A stretch of 6,185 nucleotides of DNA, from the NCBI GenBank assembly GCA_025462985.1, contig JAOAPP010000581.1:1-6185 (forward strand), read 5' to 3'. How positions within the stretch are numbered: the stretch's first letter is position 1; every line of letters begins with the position of its first letter. Positions 1-6,185 of this stretch are shown here, in pieces. A model generated the notes under the pieces. The model was not told the DNA's origin. It did not search any database and was given only the letters and a program-made list of their open reading frames with translations. The position numbers and the translations under genes are program-made. The DNA comes from Bryobacterales bacterium. Lineage in GTDB: Bacteria > Acidobacteriota > Terriglobia > Bryobacterales > Bryobacteraceae.

Positions 1-1
1 T

Positions 2-1672
2 CCGGTAATGTTTTTGCCTGGAACAAATCCCTACCTCGATCCGGTCACTGTGAGCGCTGAGCAGAATTACATGCTCTCCATACTCGATCGCTTCAAGAAT
101 GTCCCCTATCTGTCGTGGGACTTGATCAATGAGCCCAGCTTTTCGAGCCCCCGGCATTTATGGAAGGGCAATACACCGAATGAAGATATGGCGGAAAGCC
201 GGGCCTGGCATTCGTGGCTCCGGGAGAAATACGCGGATCCAAACGCTTTAGCGGCCGCCTGGTCTCAGCCGGAAGATCAGGTGACGAGCTTCGATTCGAT
301 TCCTCTGCCCAGCCAGAATGATCTGCTCTTCAATCTGGAAGCAGGCCATGCGGGACAGGAACGCGCTCTCGACTACAATCTCTTCGCGCAAGAGATGTTC
401 AGCAATTGGGTGAAGACGATGGTTGCGACGATTCGCTCGACAGGAAGCAAGCAGCTGATTGATGTCGGCCAGGACGAGGGCGGGGTAATGAACCGCGTCC
501 TCAATCAGTTCTATGCCCAAGCCGGTTTATCGTTCACTACGAATCACACGTACAGGCAGAACAGCGCTTTGCTGTGGGATTCACTCGTAGCAAAGGCTCC
601 AGGCATACCGAACATTGTGGGTGAAACCGGATATCAGCCGATTATTCTTCCGAATGGCGACTGGCACTTTGACGAGGTGACGGGGGCGTCGCTCATCGAA
701 CGCAAATGGGCCTATGGTTTTGCTGCCGGAACAAGCGGGGCTTTGTCCTGGGATTGGGCTCGTGAGATCTACTTCGGAATCAAGCGCGGCGATGGCTCGA
801 ACAAGATCTGGGAAGACACGATGCGCGATATGGGTGAGTTTGCGAAGAAAGCAGAACCTTACGCGGTATCGTTCATCCGGCCGGAAGTGGCGATCGTTCT
901 GCCGGAATCGCTTCAGCTTTCTGTCTTCAACCACCTCGCCCTGGAAGCGCAGCAGAATTGCGTTCGAGCGCTCTATGGGTATGCACGGTCTCAGGCATAC
1001 GCCGTCGGTGAGGATCAGATTGCATTGCTCGGAAGCCCGAAGCTGATCATTTTGCCATCTCCATGGGTCTTGAATCAGCAGACATGGACCGCGCTCGTGG
1101 AGAAAGTAAAAGAGGGAGCGATCCTGCTGGTCTCTGGACGTTTCGATGAAGATCCGCACTTCCATCCCACGAATCGCCCAGGCGAGATTGGCATCTCCTA
1201 TGTTCCGGGGCAATTGTTCACGCGGAACAACGAAATTGAATGGCCGGAGGGCAGAGCCGAACTCACGTATTCGGGAGAGAAAACTGATTTCCTGGAACGT
1301 GCCGCACTGCCGGATTCTCGTAATTTCGTTGAAAAGCCCATCGGCAAAGGCAAAATTCTCTTCTCCGCGTTGCCCCTGGAACTTAACGAGAATCTCGAGG
1401 CTGTAGGCCAAATCTACAGCTATGCCTTGAAAGTCGCTGACGTGAAACGGATCTATTCCAGCAGCATGAAGAACGCAGGCATTATGATCTGTCCGACCCA
1501 ATTCCCCCACGCAACGCTCTATGTCCTTGCGTCGGAAGCCGACCAACGGGACGTCTCCTTCCGTGACGAAAGAAGCGGGCGGCAAGTGTCGGGGCAGCTC
1601 CTACCAGGCCGCGCGGCCTTACTCGTTATCGGAGATGACGGCGATATGCTGGCATCCTACAACTGGAAATGA
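2..1672 (+). CDS. Clan GH-A glycoside hydrolase (GH5/GH42-like), 5' end missing
   Basis: This retaining glycosidase probably acts on plant or microbial polysaccharide or its oligosaccharides; the substrate cannot be read from sequence. The frame is open to the left edge. The ATG at base 8 has no Shine-Dalgarno sequence and would leave out the first barrel strands, so the true start lies upstream. Counting from that ATG, LSWDLINEPS holds the acid/base Glu42 (NEP motif), TNHTY (about 178-182) is the usual His/Tyr strand, and IVGETGY holds the nucleophile Glu206 (codon 623-625). SWDW (about 244-247) fits the eighth-strand Trp. From about residue 290 a Rossmann-like region (VAIVLPES, LIILPSPWVL, ILLVSGRF) resembles the trimerisation domain of GH42 beta-galactosidases, and a small beta-rich tail follows. 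No frame break is seen. The stop overlaps the next gene's start as ATGA, implying one operon. Glycosidase identity is firm; the exact GH family is not. Confidence 0.85.
   Translation, partial: PVMFLPGTNPYLDPVTVSAEQNYMLSILDRFKNVPYLSWDLINEPSFSSPRHLWKGNTPNEDMAESRAWHSWLREKYADPNALAAAWSQPEDQVTSFDSIPLPSQNDLLFNLEAGHAGQERALDYNLFAQEMFSNWVKTMVATIRSTGSKQLIDVGQDEGGVMNRVLNQFYAQAGLSFTTNHTYRQNSALLWDSLVAKAPGIPNIVGETGYQPIILPNGDWHFDEVTGASLIERKWAYGFAAGTSGALSWDWAREIYFGIKRGDGSNKIWEDTMRDMGEFAKKAEPYAVSFIRPEVAIVLPESLQLSVFNHLALEAQQNCVRALYGYARSQAYAVGEDQIALLGSPKLIILPSPWVLNQQTWTALVEKVKEGAILLVSGRFDEDPHFHPTNRPGEIGISYVPGQLFTRNNEIEWPEGRAELTYSGEKTDFLERAALPDSRNFVEKPIGKGKILFSALPLELNENLEAVGQIYSYALKVADVKRIYSSSMKNAGIMICPTQFPHATLYVLASEADQRDVSFRDERSGRQVSGQLLPGRAALLVIGDDGDMLASYNWK
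1669..1672 (+). promoter_or_regulatory. ATGA stop/start overlap between the two glycosidase genes
   Basis: The TGA of the upstream glycosidase and the ATG of the LamG-GH2 gene share four bases. Only a weak purine patch (tggaa) precedes the ATG, so translation of the second gene probably depended on ribosomes finishing the first. No promoter is apparent between them, which supports co-transcription. Confidence 0.7.
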
Positions 1673-3761
1673 CAAGAACAAATCTCCGAATCACGGCGCT
1701 CTTGCTCTCGTTATGCTCGGGGCTGACAGCGACACGCGCGCAAACTCAAACCGCGCCGCAGGTTTACGGCCCGTTTAATGCCGTTTTCATTCCGGGCGGC
1801 ACTGGGCTAGTGAAGAAGGCCCTTCCGTCGGGGCCCTTTTCGACTCGGGGTTCTCCCTGGTCCATGTTTTGCTGGTGCGAAGCGCAGGGCCAATGCGCAC
1901 AAATACCTTGATCGCGGGAATCGGAGCTCCTGGGGACTTGAGCGGACGATTCCTGGCTCTCGATCAAGGTAAGTTAGCATTCTGGGCCGGGCGTGAAAAC
2001 AAGTTGTCTGGGTCAGCCGCTATTGAGTCAGACCGCTGGGCACTTCATCGCCGTCACTTACGACGGAACAGATGCGGCCTCATACAGCGACGGCAATCAG
2101 GTAGACCGGAAAGCGGTCGCGATCCCTGCGGCTGCTCCGGGCGTCGAACGAATGGGTGATAGCCGGGGCCTGGCGTCTTTCTCCAGCGCCAAGTGTTGCA
2201 GCCGACGGACCCCAGGTTTCACAAACAGCGTTTCAAACCAACGCCTGGCTTGACGCCACTGTGCCGGGAACCGTCCTGACGACGTTTGTGAATCGTGGGA
2301 TTTATCCCGATCCTGACTACGGGTTGAATAATCTCGCCATACCGGAAACGCTCAACAAACAGGAATATTGGTATCGCACCGAGTTCGCGGCACCTGCTTC
2401 CGTTCAGAAGCGCCGGTGGGCGCTCACCTTTAACGGCATCAACTACGCGGCAACGGTCTGGCTGAAAGGCAAGCGGCTCGGCGAGATCAAAGGCGCTTTC
2501 ATTCGCGGAGTCTTCGACGTAACCGGAATCATCACGACCGAAGGATCTAACGTGCTTGCCGTTCGCATATCGCCTCCACCGCATCCGGGAATCCCTCAGG
2601 AGCAGTCGGTGAAGGCTGGCCCCGGCGATAACGGCGGCATCATGTGCCTCGACGGTCCAACCTTCGTTGCTACCGAGGGATGGGACTGGATTCCGGGCGT
2701 ACGCGACCGCAACACCGGCATTTGGCAGGACGTAACACTCACCGCAACGGGGGCAGTAGATATTGGAGACGCTCATGTAGTGACTGTGCTGCCTTTGCCG
2801 GACACCCGCCGCGCCGACGTGAACCTCACGATTCCCTTGCGGAACGAATCAGGCGCGACGATCAGCGGGACGCTGAAGGCTTCTTTCGAGGGGGTCAGCC
2901 TCGCAAAGAGCGTTTCGGTTCCGCCGGGCGGAAGCGTCGTGACATTAGGCCGTCAGAATTTCCCCAGTTAACAGTTTCGAGACTGCGGCTGTGGTTGCCG
3001 ACCGGCTACGGCACACCCGAGTTGTATCATTTGAAAATTTCGTTTTCCGATCCGCAAGGCGAATCGGATAACTAGGCTGTGCGCTTCGGGATTCGCGAAA
3101 TCACGTATGAGCTTTCGCTTCTGGATCACTCGGGTTCTCTGCGCCGGGTGGAGTTTTCGCCAACGGCGGCAAAGGGTGAAGCAGTCGTCGGTGGCAGTCA
3201 TGAAGGCATCCTGCAGTCCGCCGAGGGCTGGGTGGCTTCTTTGCGCGCCGGCGCGGAAGTCTTGTCCGCCATTCACGCCTTGGATGACAAACGCGCATCT
3301 CCTTACCTTGTGATTCGAGTGAACGGGGTGCGTATTGCCTGCAAAGGCGGCAATTGGGGCATAGACGATTCTCGGAAACGCGTGTCCCGCGAGCATCTGG
3401 AACCCTTCTTTCGCTTGCATCGAGAAGCTAACTTGAACATCATCCGCAACTGGGTGGGCCAAAACACGGAAGAAGTCTTCTATGACTTAGCTGATGAGTA
3501 TGGGCTGCTGGTCTGGAACGATTTCTGGGATTCCACTCAAACTACAACCTCGAGCCGGATGATTCCGCTTTGTTCCTTGCAAACGCGCGCGACACCATAT
3601 CGCGTTTCACAATCATCCCTCGATCGTTATGTGGTGCGGCCGAAATGAGGGCATGCCCGCGCCTGCGGTCAACAAGGGACTTGATGAGCTTGTTCGATCA
3701 CTCGACGGCACAGACGGTGCAGCTCGCCGGAATTGCCCGTCTGGCGATCCGCTTAAAGTAG
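1669..3761 (+). pseudogene. Broken secreted LamG-GH2 glycosidase (exo-beta-glucosaminidase/beta-mannosidase type)
   Basis: The ATG at 1669 opens a signal peptide (ALLLSLCSGLTATRA, likely cut before QTQ), then a LamG-type domain to about 2140 (LIAGIGAPGD, then HFIAVTYDG). GH2 modules follow: the sugar-binding domain at about 2140-2640 (DPDYGLNNLAIPETLNKQ, FNGINYAATVWL), an Ig-like domain at about 2750-3000, and the start of the catalytic barrel at about 3290-3711 (CKGGNWGIDDS, RNWVGQNTEEVFYDLADEYG). WCGRNEG carries the acid/base Glu (codon 3647-3649). The reading passes through frames 1, 3, 1, 2, 1, 3 and 2. Breaks lie near 1886-1892 (-1), 2037-2040 (+1), 2105-2141 (frame jump with missing sequence), 2947-2953 (-1), 3539-3541 (-1) and 3606-3610 (-1), plus TAG at 3073-3075. 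Homology ends at about 3711 after SLDGT, so the nucleophile-bearing half is absent. Intact relatives are, from memory, roughly 900-1100 residues. Conserved motifs are well kept, so decay is recent or some breaks are read errors. Role before loss: periplasmic or extracellular removal of terminal sugars, alongside the upstream glycosidase. Confidence 0.85.
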
Positions 3762-3776
3762 GAAGTTCCTCAGACC
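3712..3776. other. Junction and convergent gap after the GH2 remnant; no terminator seen
   Basis: GH2 similarity stops at about 3711. The following bases, read in frame 3, give a plausible protein tail (QTVQLAGIARLAIRLK) ending at TAG 3759-3761. That tail may be the original C terminus of the GH2 protein after an internal deletion, or the end of another gene. Only 15 bases (3762-3776) then separate it from the stop codon of the minus-strand CxxCH gene. A short inverted repeat (AGGAAGTTCCT, 3760-3770) is present, but it is too small and lacks a T run, so no rho-independent terminator can be called between these convergent genes. Confidence 0.5.
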
Positions 3777-4939
3777 TCAGCGACTTACCTCCAAATGACT
3801 ACCGCCACGGGCCTTCGTGGCAGGCGAGTTCTCATGAGCCTTCTCGAGAGTCAGAACGGCGAAGGCGGTGGCCGCGTCGCTCATGAATCGTCCCACGTCG
3901 GTCTCCAGGTCTCGCTGCTTGTTCAGTGAGTAAGCGAACCAACGGCCTTCCCGCTTGTCCTGGTTTAGCCTCAGCCATTCTAATCCCCGCCGCAAGCCCG
4001 GCTCCTCTCTCGCGACATCTGCATCCTGCAGCGCTAGCGTCACAAGCGCTGTCGCTAAGCCGTCGCTCTTCGTTTCCAAAGGCGTTCCGTCCCTGCGCTT
4101 CCAGTCGCCCATAAACGACGAAAGGCTGAACCCTCCGTCTACCTGTTGCTTGCTCACCACTTCCTTCTCAATCGTCTCCTGCTGCGCTTTTGTCAAGAGT
4201 CCGTTCAGCTTGGTAGACGCCCACAAGAGCATCACCCGATTGAACAGTACCTGCGAGCCTTCCTGACGCAAGAGATATTGACGCAACAGTTCTACACCCT
4301 TAGGTGCTTCTCCCGCCGTTCCCGCTGCCAGGGTAGCCAGCGTAGCGCCATAGTACTGTGAATCGCCTTCCCACGGCGCATTATGGAACTGCAGCCAATC
4401 CCAAGCTCCCGCTGCTTCTCCGGTGGTCAACTGCTGCTGCCACATGTTTTCCAGTGCCAGCCCCGCATCCGGACTTTTCCTTCCCGCCAAACGAGTATCA
4501 AAGCGTCCAAAATGGATTCCGTTCCGCGGGATTCAACCGTCTTGGGCACACCGGCCTTGGCATCCGCATAAAAGGGTTCCACTTCGTTCCACGTTCGAAC
4601 CCGTTTCGTCACATTCTCAACCAGCTTGTCCTCAAGTGGAGATGCAGCTTTCTCGCCGAGTTCTCCCCGCAGTGACTGCCGCCCTAGAGCGTAGGGCAGC
4701 ACCGTATGACAAGAAATGCAGAACGTCTGGTGATCACGAGCCGCCTCGGGCCAGGTTGTCCACCAGTTCATTCGCCCGTCCAGATATGTACGCGCAGCCT
4801 CGCGGTTCCAGGAACCGGTATCTTGTGCCTGCAATCTAGAGGCACTCAGTAGCACGAACATGCCTGTTGCAAGCGCGCGGGTTATTCTTTGGAAAGTCCT
4901 CGGATCGGGCAGGAAAGTAGTGCTATGGTCGGCTCTCAT
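3777..4939 (-). pseudogene. Exported CxxCH haem-c protein with squalene-cyclase-like repeats, one frameshift
   Basis: The two halves join into one protein of about 385 residues. The N-terminal half starts at ATG 4939 with a signal peptide (hydrophobic ALATGMFVLLSA, likely cut after RLQA). WWTTWPEAARDHQTFCISCHT follows, with Cys74-x-x-Cys77-His78 for covalent haem c (codons 4720-4706). Conserved stretches such as LPYALGR and VESRGTESILDALIL lead to the break. The C-terminal half resumes at AGRKSPDAGLALENMW and continues with helical, prenyltransferase/squalene-cyclase-like repeats (GAWDWLQFHNAPWEGDSQYYG, QVDGGFSLSSF, EGLDWLRLNQ-like segments) to DVGRFMSDAATAFAVLTL. The break at about 4489-4491 is one missing base on the minus strand (GTTTGG where GTTTTGG would restore LVLAGRK). 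Similar CxxCH proteins are known to me from Acidobacteria and Planctomycetes, without an assigned function. It sits 27 nt after the flavoprotein gene, probably as the last gene of that operon. It may be intact in the organism if the lost T is a read error. Confidence 0.78.
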
Positions 4940-4944
4940 TGTTG

Positions 4945-4949
4945 TCCCT
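4945..4949 (-). promoter_or_regulatory. Weak ribosome-binding site for the CxxCH gene
   Basis: AGGGA lies 5 nt before the ATG at 4939. A better match, GAGGAG, lies about 14 nt upstream of the ATG (around 4954-4959), which is further than usual. The 27-nt gap after the flavoprotein stop holds no visible promoter, so the gene is probably read from the upstream transcript. Confidence 0.4.
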
Positions 4950-4966
4950 GAATCTCCTCGAGTTAG

Positions 4967-5977
4967 TCAGACCGCATGCGCCAGCTCCAGGTCAAATCCT
5001 GCCAACCGGTAACGCGATGTTGAAACGTTCATAAGTCGCCTCGTGACCCATTCTGCGCCCACGGCTAGCGATTTGGCCTCGGCCCGCCACCATGCGCCAT
5101 CACTGCCGGATTCATAGAACTGTTTGCATAAGTTCAGGTGGCGCAGGAATCCACCCAGAACTCGGGATTCGTAATGGTTCAACACTGACTTGAATCCTCC
5201 GATGCCGGAAGCAGAACGGATCACAGCAGACGCAAGGATGGCTTCGCGAACAGCATGCCCCGCACCCTCTCCGCAGATGGGATCAAAGCGCACGCCAGCG
5301 CTGCCGCAGGCTAACCAGTCACTTCCGGAAAGATGTTCCAGTATGGCCGGCGAGGATGGTACCTGATTTCCGATTTTGTTGATATGTGTAATCTGCTGAG
5401 TAACCAGGCGGCTGCCAGCGAGAAGGCGTTCAGGACCCGCGCCTACGCTTATCAATGAGCCCGTCCCGATACCAACAGGCACCAGAAAAAGCCAGCCCTC
5501 GTCCAGCGATTCCATCCAGCACGAATCACTTCCGGCGTTTGCGAGTTGAACCGAAGTTAGCGTCGCCACCCGGGATCCGAACCGAAACTTCTGTTCCGTA
5601 ACTGCTTTGGCGCTTGCATAGATCACCCAGTCAGGAGTCGAAGATTCTTCCGACCGAAATGGCGTCCTTTGGGCGAGCCGCCGAACCAGTGTCGATTCGT
5701 CGACCACCATTCCAAAGTGCGGCAACTCAACTCGCTTATCAGCGCCGCCCCAGAGTACGACACGCTTTTTAACAATCACCGAACCTGCGAATAGATCAGC
5801 CGGCTCGGTTTGGAACACATCGCACATCAGCTTCTGAGTGCTACCGTTTATCAGCAGCGTGGGTCCGGTCGTGCCGGACAACGTCGAGTACCGGATGTCC
5901 AGGCCCCGAGTGGCAAGGAGCCTCGCACAGCATAATGCAGCGATGCCGCCGCCGCGGATTTCTACTTTTCGGCGCAT
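4967..5977 (-). CDS. FAD-dependent oxidoreductase/monooxygenase, QhpG/LodB-like
   Basis: This is a complete 336-residue flavoprotein without a signal peptide, hence cytoplasmic. The N terminus forms a Rossmann FAD-binding strand-turn-helix (VEIRGGGIAALCCARLL, residues 5-21). The middle part has GWLFLVPVG (about 161-169), as in flavin monooxygenases and tryptophan-halogenase relatives. Residues 221-247 (GSAGVRFDPICGEGAGHAVREAI) match the second FAD-contact motif (D-P-x-x-G-x-G). I do not see the WxWxIP signature or the lysine motif of flavin-dependent halogenases, so hydroxylation or oxidation is likelier than halogenation. The layout recalls QhpG and LodB/GoxB, flavoproteins that oxidise a protein-bound Trp during quinone-cofactor formation, but it is shorter than QhpG as I recall it. 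Its start overlaps the end of a subtilisin-like protease gene, the same functional pairing as qhpE and qhpG. Flavoprotein identity is strong; the QhpG/LodB link is inference. Confidence 0.75.
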   Translation of the reverse strand: MRRKVEIRGGGIAALCCARLLATRGLDIRYSTLSGTTGPTLLINGSTQKLMCDVFQTEPADLFAGSVIVKKRVVLWGGADKRVELPHFGMVVDESTLVRRLAQRTPFRSEESSTPDWVIYASAKAVTEQKFRFGSRVATLTSVQLANAGSDSCWMESLDEGWLFLVPVGIGTGSLISVGAGPERLLAGSRLVTQQITHINKIGNQVPSSPAILEHLSGSDWLACGSAGVRFDPICGEGAGHAVREAILASAVIRSASGIGGFKSVLNHYESRVLGGFLRHLNLCKQFYESGSDGAWWRAEAKSLAVGAEWVTRRLMNVSTSRYRLAGFDLELAHAV

Positions 5978-6185
5978 TTGGCCACCTCTCCGGCTCGGAA
6001 TCCGGTCACGTTAGCCACGGCAAAACTAATGCCCTGCAGATTTCTTTCGGGTGGCACGCCCGGAATGTCTCTGGGAAAGCCTGAGGCCGCGTAAACTGTC
6101 CTGCCGTGATGAAACTGACGCTTGTAGTTACTACGCGGACAGAGTTTATCAAGGAGTACGCCGGTCACTCCAGGCAGGCTGCCGG
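5962..6185 (-). CDS. C-terminal end of a small subtilisin-like serine protease (QhpE-like)
   Basis: Only the last 73-74 codons are in the window; the frame is open to the right edge. A GTG at 6168 could be read as a start but lies in the middle of a domain, so the gene certainly begins outside. GISFAVANVTG (from about 6033 down to 6001) matches the S8 subtilase active-site motif G-T-S-x-A-x-P-x-V-x-G, with catalytic Ser at codon 6027-6025. Two usual residues are changed: Thr to Ile, and Pro to Ala. Upstream, LPGVTGV and GRTVYAASGFPRDIPG fit the strands that lead to that serine in subtilases. The protein ends 21 residues after the serine, so there is no C-terminal extension. This compact form is like QhpE, the intracellular protease that removes the leader of the QHNDH gamma subunit. 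The catalytic Asp and His would be upstream and cannot be checked. The subtilase call rests on one motif and its context; the QhpE link is inference from the neighbouring flavoprotein. Confidence 0.6.
   Translation of the reverse strand, partial: GSLPGVTGVLLDKLCPRSNYKRQFHHGRTVYAASGFPRDIPGVPPERNLQGISFAVANVTGFRAGEVAKCAEK
5985..5991 (-). promoter_or_regulatory. Ribosome-binding site of the flavoprotein gene
   Basis: GGAGAGG lies 7 nt before the ATG at 5977 and inside the 3' end of the protease gene. The two genes overlap by 16 nt (ATG at 5977-5975, protease TAG at 5964-5962). This well-placed site decides the flavoprotein start and indicates coupled translation. Confidence 0.7.

Noticed and set aside
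581..1585. Long minus-strand open frame of 334 codons
   Set aside because: It lies wholly opposite the well-supported glycosidase gene. Its translation is Arg- and Cys-rich with no recognisable motif, so it is a shadow frame.
1816..1840. GC-rich inverted repeat followed by TTTT, resembling a rho-independent terminator
   Set aside because: The arms pair imperfectly, the T run is short, and it lies inside the LamG coding region where KKALPSGPFSTRG is read.
2219..2776. Minus-strand open frame of 185 codons opposite the GH2 remnant
   Set aside because: The plus strand encodes clear GH2 motifs here. The minus-strand product has no domain-like pattern.
3760..3770. Palindrome AGGAAGTTCCT in the convergent gap
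   Set aside because: It has five-base arms and a one-base centre with no T run, so it is too small to be called a terminator or operator.
3777..4939. Two separate overlapping genes (4939-4427 and 4490-3777)
   Set aside because: The conserved protein pattern runs continuously from one frame to the other at about 4490. The end of the first frame and the start of the second carry no independent start or stop logic, so one frameshifted gene is simpler.
4967..5977. Flavin-dependent tryptophan halogenase
   Set aside because: The FAD motifs fit the wider superfamily, but the halogenase WxWxIP motif and its active-site lysine region are not visible, and the protein is shorter than usual halogenases.
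5962..6168. Independent small gene starting at GTG 6168
   Set aside because: The frame stays open upstream to the window edge, and the sequence is the interior and end of a subtilase domain, so it is the tail of a larger gene.

Overview
This looks like a bacterial chromosomal fragment with moderately high GC (estimated by eye). The protein families suggest a soil acidobacterium of the Solibacter/Bryobacter type. That rests on recalled family resemblance: secreted LamG-GH2 glycosidases and CxxCH proteins with a terpene-cyclase-like body. It was not tested by a search.

Plus strand, 1-3761: two glycoside-hydrolase genes overlap by ATGA. The first (2-1672) is the 3' part of a clan GH-A retaining glycosidase. 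Both catalytic glutamates are visible, followed by a GH42-like middle domain. The second (1669-3761) encoded a signal peptide, a LamG-type domain and a GH2 enzyme of the exo-beta-glucosaminidase/beta-mannosidase type. It is broken by at least five single-base frame changes, an internal join, an in-frame TAG, and loss of everything after the acid/base region. It cannot encode an active GH2 enzyme as written.

Minus strand, 6185-3777: three tightly packed genes read toward the glycosidases. In order of transcription they are: the C-terminal end of a small subtilisin-like serine protease (6185-5962); a 336-residue flavoprotein (5977-4967) that overlaps it by 16 nt; and, 27 nt further on, an exported protein (4939-3777) with one CxxCH haem-c motif and a body resembling squalene-cyclase-type helical repeats, split by one frameshift. 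A small protease next to a flavoprotein resembling the QhpG/LodB class recalls the maturation genes of quinohemoprotein amine dehydrogenase (qhpE, qhpG) and related peptide-derived quinone cofactors. Here they are coupled to an unusual haem protein. This is the most interesting hypothesis in the window, and the decisive upstream genes lie beyond base 6185.

Most of the frame breaks are single-base length changes, several of them in short homopolymers, so some could be sequencing errors. The TAG codon, the internal join and the C-terminal truncation of the GH2 gene are not explained that way. I saw no RNA gene, CRISPR array, insertion sequence or convincing terminator. The only stretch without a gene remnant is the short convergent gap at 3762-3776.
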